Positions 29,404-34,355 of a DNA stretch of 34,355 nt are shown here, in pieces. The notes under the pieces were generated by a model. The model searched no databases, was not told the DNA's origin, and saw only the letters and a list, made by a program, of their open reading frames with translations. Position 1 is the stretch's first letter. Every line of letters begins with the position of its first letter. Source of the stretch: JAGOUB01 sp964648045 (GTDB lineage Bacteria > Patescibacteriota > Gracilibacteria > Peribacterales > Peribacteraceae); NCBI GenBank assembly GCA_964648045.1, contig CAZYNU010000009.1:1-34355 (forward strand). Direction: 5' to 3'. The position numbers and the translations under genes are program-made.

Positions 29404-29823
29404 ATGACCACCCCGAAACACCTCGTCATCGTCGCCGCTGATTTCAACAAAGAAATCGTCGATCCTATGATTGCCGCCGCCGAGGCTGCGGCCACCGAAC
29501 GGGGCTTCACGTCATCGGTCATCCGTATTCCTGGTTGTTACGAGATGCCCATTGTCTGTCATGCGATTCTAGAAAAAGGCGGCGTCGGCGCCATTGCTGC
29601 TCTTGGCTACATTGAGCGGGGGCACACCCTCCACGGTGAAGTGATGGGTCATGTGGTGCAAGACGCTCTCGTGCAGCTCCAGTTGGAGTATCGCTTGCCC
29701 ATTGGCATCGGCATCGTGGGGCCCGGGGCAACCATCGAACAGGCTCGTGAGCGCAATGTGGGGTACGGTCGTGCCGCGGTGGAGGCAGCATTGCGTGTGC
29801 GCGAGATCATCGCCGATCTGTAA
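29404..29823 (+). CDS. ribH: 6,7-dimethyl-8-ribityllumazine synthase family protein
   Basis: Lumazine synthase makes the penultimate riboflavin intermediate and assembles into pentamers or 60-mer shells. The 139-residue protein has the family marks: FNKEIVD with FN at 14-15, PGCYEMP (43-49, usually PGAFE[IL]P), ALGYIERGHTLHGEV (66-80) with the probable catalytic His77, and GPGATIEQARER near the end where the usual text is LT-x-x-x-x-EQA. Arg72-Gly73 is retained but the usual D-T-x-H-F/Y is H-T-L-H-G. No other riboflavin gene is in the window. The start has no Shine-Dalgarno sequence but a T/C-rich tract (29388-29403). A strong terminator follows. Confidence 0.85.
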   Translation: MTTPKHLVIVAADFNKEIVDPMIAAAEAAATERGFTSSVIRIPGCYEMPIVCHAILEKGGVGAIAALGYIERGHTLHGEVMGHVVQDALVQLQLEYRLPIGIGIVGPGATIEQARERNVGYGRAAVEAALRVREIIADL

Positions 29824-29832
29824 TCGACTACG

Positions 29833-29859
29833 AAAAAGGCGGACCGGAGTCCGCCTTTT
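29833..29859. terminator. Bidirectional intrinsic terminator between ribH and the DsbA-like gene
   Basis: Stem GGCGGAC (29838-29844) with GTCCGCC (29849-29855), 4-nt loop CGGA, flanked by AAAAA and TTTT. It serves both convergent genes. Confidence 0.92.
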
Positions 29860-29877
29860 CTTGATGGTCGAGGACGA

Positions 29878-30618
29878 TCAGTTCAGGAACTCGTCGAAGG
29901 CCGCCTGGAACTCGCTGTAGGGGTAGGCGCCGCTGATCAGGCGCTGCTCACCGTCGGGACCGAGAACCCAGAAGCCCGGTGTGCCCGAGATGCCGCCAGC
30001 CGAGCCGTCGGCCATGTCTTGGTTGATCTTGTCGGCGTACTTGTTGCTGTCCAAGCACGTGGCGAACGAGGCCTGGTTCAGGCCCGCAATCGACTTGGCC
30101 CACGTCTTGATATCGTCGGTCGTGAAGCTGACCATGTTGCCGGAGGGGTCTTTCTTATCCTGCTCGGCGAACAGGGCATCGTGCATCTTCCAGCCTGCAT
30201 CCTGCGACTGCTCGGCGGCGCACTCGATGGCCATCGCGGCCGGCATGGCGCCGGGGTGGAAGTTGAGCGGGTAGTGGCGGAAGACGATCTTCACTTTGCC
30301 CGTCTCGACGTAATTCTTGCGAATGAGATCTTCGGTTTCGCGTACCCACTTGCGGCAGAACGGACACTGCACGTCGCTGAATTCCAGCAGGGTGACGGGG
30401 GCATCCGCCTTGCCAAGGACGAGTCCGCCTTCGAGAGACGGCGGCGTGAGATCTTGGTCGCTCGGAGCGGCCGGGGCGGCGGCGGTGGGAGCCTGCACCA
30501 CCTGAGCGGTGCCGCTGCTCACTTTCATGCCGGAAGCGAGTGAATAGCCCACAATCAGGCCGATCAGGCCGATGGAGACCGTAAACCAAGGGTTGCCGTG
30601 CGTGCTCTGCTGCTCCAT
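29878..30618 (-). CDS. DsbA/BdbD-like membrane-anchored thiol oxidoreductase
   Basis: A 246-residue thioredoxin-fold protein expected to form disulfides in exported proteins. It has an N-terminal membrane anchor (about residues 11-29), an Ala/Pro-rich linker (about 37-55), then the DsbA domain with the CPFC active site (Cys85-Cys88 in SDVQCPFCRKW), an inserted helical part (HPGAMPAAMAIECAAEQSQ) and the cis-Pro loop in ISGTPGFWVLG. Cys-containing exported proteins in the window, such as the 14593-15420 product, may be clients. No VKOR/DsbB partner is visible. ATG 30618 is chosen because the upstream 25 codons cross the promoter and a C/T-rich leader. Confidence 0.88.
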   Translation of the reverse strand: MEQQSTHGNPWFTVSIGLIGLIVGYSLASGMKVSSGTAQVVQAPTAAAPAAPSDQDLTPPSLEGGLVLGKADAPVTLLEFSDVQCPFCRKWVRETEDLIRKNYVETGKVKIVFRHYPLNFHPGAMPAAMAIECAAEQSQDAGWKMHDALFAEQDKKDPSGNMVSFTTDDIKTWAKSIAGLNQASFATCLDSNKYADKINQDMADGSAGGISGTPGFWVLGPDGEQRLISGAYPYSEFQAAFDEFLN

Positions 30619-30652
30619 GGAGGGGAAGGAAAGGGGTAGAAGTTCACCGGCG

Positions 30653-30680
30653 ATTCTACGGCACCTTTCCAGTTCGGCAA
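30653..30680 (-). promoter_or_regulatory. Promoter of the DsbA-like gene
   Basis: The minus strand has TTGCCG (30675-30680), 16 bp, then TAGAAT (30653-30658). The predicted leader is about 28 nt and nearly all C and T. Confidence 0.65.
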
Positions 30681-30695
30681 CTTTGACGAACAAGA

Positions 30696-31616
30696 CTATT
30701 CCTCGTCCCCTAGACTGTGAAATTTCCGGTGAACCTCCTTCAGCTGCGGATTGGTGACGTGGGTGTAGATCTGCGTCGTGGACAGGTCTTGGTGGCCGAG
30801 CATCTCTTGGACTGAACGCAGGTCGGCGCCATTGCGTAAGAGGTCGGTGGCGAAAGAGTGTCGCAGGGTGTGTGGCGATGGATTAGAAACGATGCCTGCC
30901 GCCCGGGCGGCTCGTTTGACGATGAGGTAGAGGGCGATCCGCGACAGCCGGAATTCCTCGCCGGGCGGCGGCGTTTGGGCGGCTTTGGCGAAATCGCGGA
31001 TGAACAGGGGGGCTAGAGCGTCCATCCGACCGTCGATGTAGACCTTGAGGGCTTGGCTGGCGCGTGGCGACAGAAAGACGACGCGGATTTTGCTGCGTTT
31101 GCCGCGCACGCTGATTTCGCCGGTGTCGTGATTTACGTCGCGCACGTTGAGCGACCGGAGCTCCGAAAGACGCATGCCGGTGGAGAAGAACATTTGGAGG
31201 ATCGCCCGATCCCTCAAGCCCTCGCGGGTGTCGGCGGGCGGTGCCTGCAATAAGCGCTCCAATTCGCCCTCTTCGAGCACCTTCACTCGGCGTTCCTCTT
31301 CCTTCAGGCGGGTAATGCGGTCGGGCGGGTAGACCTCTAGCTCTTCCTCTTGAATGAGATAGCGCAAGAAGGCTCGTAGCACCGTTAAGTGGTGATTCTT
31401 CGTTCGGACGGCTAGTTCTTGTCCAGACTTGGTCCGGTAGACGTGCAGTTCTGACTTATAGACGCGTACCGAGCCCTTATCGATCTGTTTGGGCTCCGTG
31501 AGTCCCGAGAGGGAGGCGAAGAGTGCCAAGGAGCGCGTGTAGGCTTCGACGGTCAGTGGCGATTTGTTTTGCTCTGAGCGCAAAAACATCAGATAGCGGT
31601 CGATGGCCTGGCGCAT
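30696..31616 (-). CDS. xerC/xerD-like: Xer-type tyrosine recombinase
   Basis: Site-specific recombinase that resolves chromosome dimers at dif. The 306-residue protein (from ATG 31616) has the N-terminal SAM-like core-binding domain (AIDRYLMFLRSEQNKSPLTVEAYTRSL) and a complete catalytic set: Arg149 (STGMRLSEL), Lys173 in the beta-hairpin (VRGKRSK), His249 and Arg252 (SPHTLRHSF), His275 (LGHQDLSTT) and nucleophile Tyr284 (IYTHV). ATG 31676 would add 20 Pro/Thr-rich residues and would overlap a dif-arm repeat, so 31616 is preferred but not proven. A dif-like site lies directly upstream. No second Xer gene is in the window, suggesting but not proving a single-recombinase system. Confidence 0.92.
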   Translation of the reverse strand: MRQAIDRYLMFLRSEQNKSPLTVEAYTRSLALFASLSGLTEPKQIDKGSVRVYKSELHVYRTKSGQELAVRTKNHHLTVLRAFLRYLIQEEELEVYPPDRITRLKEEERRVKVLEEGELERLLQAPPADTREGLRDRAILQMFFSTGMRLSELRSLNVRDVNHDTGEISVRGKRSKIRVVFLSPRASQALKVYIDGRMDALAPLFIRDFAKAAQTPPPGEEFRLSRIALYLIVKRAARAAGIVSNPSPHTLRHSFATDLLRNGADLRSVQEMLGHQDLSTTQIYTHVTNPQLKEVHRKFHSLGDEE

Positions 31617-31668
31617 GGGTGTACGACCTGTGCCGGTGGGGGAAGCGGGGTTTTCCACAGAATCCCAC

Positions 31669-31679
31669 GTTAACATAAT
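31669..31679. repeat. Extra copy of the dif-like arm
   Basis: GTTAACATAAT, identical to 31689-31699 and exactly 20 bp from it, about two helical turns. It could be an additional Xer binding site for autoregulation. The alternative Xer start ATG 31676 lies inside it. Confidence 0.6.
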
Positions 31680-31687
31680 CTCAAAGA

Positions 31688-31715
31688 AGTTAACATAATG
31701 CTTTTTATGTTTATT
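31688..31715. other. dif: dif-like chromosome-resolution site
   Basis: Left arm AGTTAACATAA (31688-31698), 6-bp spacer TGCTTT (31699-31704), right arm TTATGTTTATT (31705-31715). The arms are inverted copies matching at 9 of 11 positions, and the inner CATAA/TTATG pattern is the one conserved in bacterial dif sites, with the standard 11-6-11 layout. It is an AT-rich island just upstream of the Xer gene. Confidence 0.75.
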
Positions 31716-31760
31716 ATGGACAGCGGGGGAGTTGATGCCCTGGTTTGGCTCAAGGGTGGG

Positions 31761-32405
31761 TTATTCGTAGAAATCAGACACTTCTGCCATGTTTGTGATT
31801 CCCCTTAAGGGGAGGCCATACCACAGATATGCAGCGACTTCTCTTCCGATACTTTTCAGCTCGAAGGTCAAATTTGGGCTTCGATCAGCGGGAATAGTGC
31901 GTAAATGCGGCAAACCGACCTGGTCTGCGAGCATTTCGATGCGAGCCAGATGGTAGCCGTCACTCACCCCTACGATCGTGTCGCAATCGGTCAATAGGGG
32001 TAATGAATTAGTGAGATTCTCCAATGTGGAGTGTGATGTCTCTTCTAGTAGAAGGGCCGAGAGAGGGACGCCGGCCTTCACAGCGACGTCGCGCATGACG
32101 GCCGCTTCGGATTCCTGTTCTTGACTCCCTTTTCCTCCGCTTAGGATGAGTCGCGTTATTTTTCCTTCCTGGTAGAGACGAACGGCTGTCCCCAGGCGGC
32201 GATTGATGCCAGGTCCGGCCATGTCGGCGCCGCGCACGGCTGCGCCAAATACCATGGCACACTCGGCCGTGCCATCGCTGGTGCCGCCGCGATGCCACAG
32301 GATGGTGCCGGCGGTGCACGCTACGGCCAGTAGGGCGGTGGAGCCCAGAATGAGCGTGACATCGCGTATAAGGCGGCCAATCATCGACGGCTGCATCGCG
32401 ATCAC
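31761..32405 (-). CDS. YdcF/DUF218-family membrane protein
   Basis: A 214-residue protein with one N-terminal transmembrane helix (about residues 12-34) and a DUF218 domain (about 45-200): CAMVFGAAVRGADMAGPGINRRLGTAVRLYQEGKITRLILSGGKG, EAAVMRDVAVKAGVP, LLEETSHSTLENLTNS, VGVSDGYHLARIEMLAD. The Gly-Gly-Lys-Gly and Glu-Thr-x-S-x-x-T-x-x-N pattern are family marks. Relatives such as SanA and ElyC affect envelope integrity and lipid-carrier metabolism. The frame opens with GTG 32405, which overlaps the upstream TGA (GTGA), pointing to coupled translation; ATG 32396 is the alternative. Confidence 0.82.
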   Translation of the reverse strand: MIAMQPSMIGRLIRDVTLILGSTALLAVACTAGTILWHRGGTSDGTAECAMVFGAAVRGADMAGPGINRRLGTAVRLYQEGKITRLILSGGKGSQEQESEAAVMRDVAVKAGVPLSALLLEETSHSTLENLTNSLPLLTDCDTIVGVSDGYHLARIEMLADQVGLPHLRTIPADRSPNLTFELKSIGREVAAYLWYGLPLRGITNMAEVSDFYE

Positions 32406-34006
32406 TGCGGGGAAATGGTGATGTGCGAGGGAATCGACGGCAGAGTGGTGCTCCAGAAGGGCCAGATGGAGATCTCGACATGGTCTACCTCTGGCATGTT
32501 TTGAACGATGCGCAGTGCGTCGGCGCGTGGTTTGTCGGTGATCATCTCGCGTACGCGCTGGGCGAAGATGGCCCCGGTGGGCGTGAGCGGATCGAGCACG
32601 AATTCCTCTGTGCCGGTGAGTTCGGCGGTGATTTTTGCCCAGGTGAGATTGTCGTCGTAGAGAATCACGCGCACGTCGAGGTGGTCGGCATCGAGCAGAT
32701 CTTCGCGCAGCGCCTTGCCATCACGCACGTGCTCGGTCAGACGATTGCGCAGTAATTCCAAAATAGGTTGGATGTCGTAACCCAGAACGGTGTATGTCAG
32801 CGCGCCCGAGGCGGTGATGGATACTGCTTCTTTTCCAATGAGGTGGTCCGGAACGGAAATGTCTCGAAAGTCCGTCTTTAAGAGTTTGGTCGGCGTCAGA
32901 AGGCGGAACGTATGGTCCGGCGTGCCGTCGTCGCGGGCGATGCGCTCACGTTCCACCTTCTCCTTGGCGTCGGCTTCAAGTTCTTGCCGCAGGCGCGTTT
33001 TGGCGAGTTCCAAATCTTGGGCGGTCACCACGGTGGCGTAGGCCGTGGTGCCGCCGGTGCCCGCGGTGCGGTTTTGCCCGAAGATCACCTTCTGGTCTGT
33101 CTCGCTTAGGCCGGGAATAGTCCACTGCAGATCGGGCGGGACGTTGCCACGTTCGCCGATAATCTGGCCGTACAAATCTTCGGCGGCTGCGGTGGCCGTG
33201 ATGGTGGTGCGGCTGCGTGCATCCACCATCAGGCGCCGAGGGATGGTAAAAATCATGCCGGCCTGGTTGAGAAAGCGCGTCCCCTTGCGCAGTTCGATGG
33301 GATTGTCGGTCTGATTGACCACCGACATCTCTAGCGTGGCCGCCGTACCGCGGAATTCCTTGCTGATTTGATCGAAGGTGATGGTTTTCTCCACTGTCAC
33401 GACCACGGGTTGTAATTCCAGGCGCGTCACGCCCGGCGCGGTATCTGGTGGTAACACGGCGCCTGAAGCGATCAGGAAAAGATTGGATGTCTCTCCGACG
33501 CTGTCTTGCCGCGGATGCACGGCCACTTCGGCTGAAGGCAGGAGCTTGAAGATGACGAAGCCAAACAGGCCGAGACTAAGAACGACCAGGCCGTAGCTGC
33601 GCAGTCGCGGCAGCGATAGCAGGCCCATCGATTGTAACTGGCTCTTGAGTTGCTGGCGCCAGATATGCGGTGAGAAGGCCTGGATGGCCAGGGCCATGCG
33701 CGGGTGCTCTGGGCCGAGGACTTGTCTGAGCTGGCGCGTATGCTGGATGACAGACAGTCCGCGTTCGCGCAGTAGTGCCAGCAGGCCGCGATGAGCGGTG
33801 GCCACGTAGGTATGGCGCGGTTGCGTTTTGCAGGCGCTGAGTACCTGTTCCAGAAAATCTGGGTGGTCGAGCAGTTCGCGTTCGCGGCCAGAGAGAATGA
33901 TGAGGCGCTTGTGATGCACCGCCCGGACGCGTTTTACGAACGCCATCCACGCCTCCCCTTCTTCGGGAATGAGCACGGCCGGCGGTTGTTGCTGGGCGGG
34001 ATTCAT
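32402..34006 (-). CDS. Membrane protein with a baseplate-J-like extracytoplasmic domain
   Basis: A 534-residue protein with a cytoplasmic N-terminal part (about 1-130: RLIILSGRERELLDHPDFLEQVL, YVATAHRGLLALLRERGLSVI), one transmembrane helix (about 137-156) and a large extracytoplasmic region. Residues about 230-330 resemble the baseplate J/gp47 fold: NQTDNPIELRKGTRFLNQAGMIFTIPRR, then a TTITATAAAEDLYGQIIGERGN stretch and the GG turn (TAGTGGTTA). Patescibacteria often carry such proteins without phage genes, and no other phage part is here. Start ATG 34006 comes 13 bp after the pgk stop; a CACAAT sequence ends 7 nt before it. Function unknown; a surface or contractile-system role is speculative. 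Confidence 0.55.
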   Translation of the reverse strand: MNPAQQQPPAVLIPEEGEAWMAFVKRVRAVHHKRLIILSGRERELLDHPDFLEQVLSACKTQPRHTYVATAHRGLLALLRERGLSVIQHTRQLRQVLGPEHPRMALAIQAFSPHIWRQQLKSQLQSMGLLSLPRLRSYGLVVLSLGLFGFVIFKLLPSAEVAVHPRQDSVGETSNLFLIASGAVLPPDTAPGVTRLELQPVVVTVEKTITFDQISKEFRGTAATLEMSVVNQTDNPIELRKGTRFLNQAGMIFTIPRRLMVDARSRTTITATAAAEDLYGQIIGERGNVPPDLQWTIPGLSETDQKVIFGQNRTAGTGGTTAYATVVTAQDLELAKTRLRQELEADAKEKVERERIARDDGTPDHTFRLLTPTKLLKTDFRDISVPDHLIGKEAVSITASGALTYTVLGYDIQPILELLRNRLTEHVRDGKALREDLLDADHLDVRVILYDDNLTWAKITAELTGTEEFVLDPLTPTGAIFAQRVREMITDKPRADALRIVQNMPEVDHVEISIWPFWSTTLPSIPSHITISPQ

Positions 34007-34019
34007 GACGGTGATTGTG

Positions 34020-34355
34020 TTAGCGCGGCGAGGCTTCGAGTGCGCGCAGGCCCGGCATGTCACCGCCGGCGAGGAACTCGAGCATGGCGCCGCCGGCGGT
34101 GCTCACGAACGAGTAGGCCGAGAGCGGTCGATCGTAGCGCTCATGTAGGTCGAGAGTGTCTCCTCCGCCCACAATGGTGGTGGCCTTCGAGGTGGCCAGG
34201 GCGTCGGCCATGGCCAATGAACCGTTGGCGAAAGCGGGTATCTCGTAGCGACCGAGGGGGCCGTTCCAGATGACGGTGCCGGCCTTGGTGATGAGCGCGG
34301 CGTTACGCGCGGCCGTCTTGGTGCCGCAGTCGCAGATGCTCATGTCGCCCTCCAC
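34020..34355 (-). CDS. pgk: Phosphoglycerate kinase, C-terminal part (cut by the window edge)
   Basis: The last 111 or so residues of the glycolytic enzyme that transfers phosphate from 1,3-bisphosphoglycerate to ADP. Visible signatures: the GTVIWNGPLGRYE segment (usually VWNGPMGVFE), TTIVGGGDTLDL (usually GGGDS), and FVSTAGGAMLEFLAGGDMPGLRAL, the C-terminal hinge and nucleotide-binding helix (usually STGGGASLE). Substitutions such as STAGGAM are unusual but the spacing is right. The 5' end lies beyond base 34355, so no start is given. The baseplate-J-like gene follows 13 bp downstream, likely in the same operon. Confidence 0.9.
   Translation of the reverse strand: MEGDMSICDCGTKTAARNAALITKAGTVIWNGPLGRYEIPAFANGSLAMADALATSKATTIVGGGDTLDLHERYDRPLSAYSFVSTAGGAMLEFLAGGDMPGLRALEASPR

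Noticed and set aside
32402..34006. Prophage remnant, from the baseplate-J-like domain
   Set aside because: Neighbours are pgk and a YdcF-like gene; no capsid, terminase, tail tube or phage integrase. The Xer gene matches a housekeeping recombinase with a dif-like site.

Overview
The window looks like a piece of a Patescibacteria (CPR) genome: a GC-rich, compact metagenome-type scaffold with one run of ten N at 18286-18295. I base this on the gene families rather than on a marker: a TrbC/VirB2-like small membrane protein, a PilB-like ATPase without accessory domains, a baseplate-J-like membrane protein, a sigma-region-4 plus HARE-HTH regulator, a cell-wall transpeptidase with a large insert, Ser-rich secreted proteins, and very short spacers between genes. 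TGA ends many conserved genes (nusG and mraY, for example) and never interrupts one, so the Gracilibacteria/Absconditabacteria code is not used. The class within the phylum cannot be fixed from the window. No rRNA, tRNA, CRISPR array, IS element or prophage was seen.

Layout. 1-5153: end of a membrane protein, then a HAD phosphatase, nusG and secE (minus), lepB (minus) divergent from a PH-domain membrane protein, a HEPN-like protein and pth (plus), then a TrbC-like protein, khpA, rpsP and a DciA/DUF721 protein (minus). 5270-10825: an S-layer/Calx-beta surface protein, two GT4 glycosyltransferases around prmC, and two proteins of unknown function. 10811-18175 is all on the minus strand: mraY, dnaB, recA, two exported proteins, the sigma4-HARE regulator, ruvX and rpsT. 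18176-18504 is a divergent intergenic region with 13-bp tandem repeats and the assembly gap. 18505-29823: glmS and a primary-type sigma factor, then the FtsI-like transpeptidase (minus) divergent from pilB, a FecR-domain surface protein, an RluA-type pseudouridine synthase (minus), a Ser-rich protein, tyrS and ribH. 29878-34355 is on the minus strand: a DsbA-like protein, a Xer recombinase with a dif-like site beside it, a YdcF-like protein, a baseplate-J-like protein and the end of pgk.

The two observations I rate highest are not ordinary genes. First, a 28-bp dif-like element at 31688-31715 (two 11-bp inverted arms, 9 of 11 matching, around a 6-bp spacer) lies directly upstream of the only Xer gene seen, with an extra copy of one arm 20 bp away. 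This is the layout of single-recombinase chromosome-resolution systems. Second, at least 13 genes have a -10-like hexamer (12 of 13 fit TANNNT) ending exactly 6-8 nt before the start codon, which predicts leaderless mRNAs. This pattern decides several starts (GTG at 2204, 7809, 9700 and 27725), suggests an ATC start for the DciA gene, and includes a palindrome at 7794-7806 whose two overlapping -10 boxes would each launch a leaderless mRNA in opposite directions. Genes with longer leaders instead show TTGACA-like and TAGRRT-like boxes with a 16-bp spacer, and C/T-rich tracts rather than Shine-Dalgarno sequences before the start.

Together the genes cover transcription (nusG, sigma factor, sigma4-HARE protein), translation (rpsP, rpsT, tyrS, pth, prmC, rluA), replication, repair and segregation (dnaB, the DciA protein, recA, ruvX, xer/dif), wall and surface building (glmS, mraY, transpeptidase, glycosyltransferases, S-layer protein), and export and envelope functions (secE, lepB, DsbA, pilB). 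Promoter calls are read by eye and not scored by a model.
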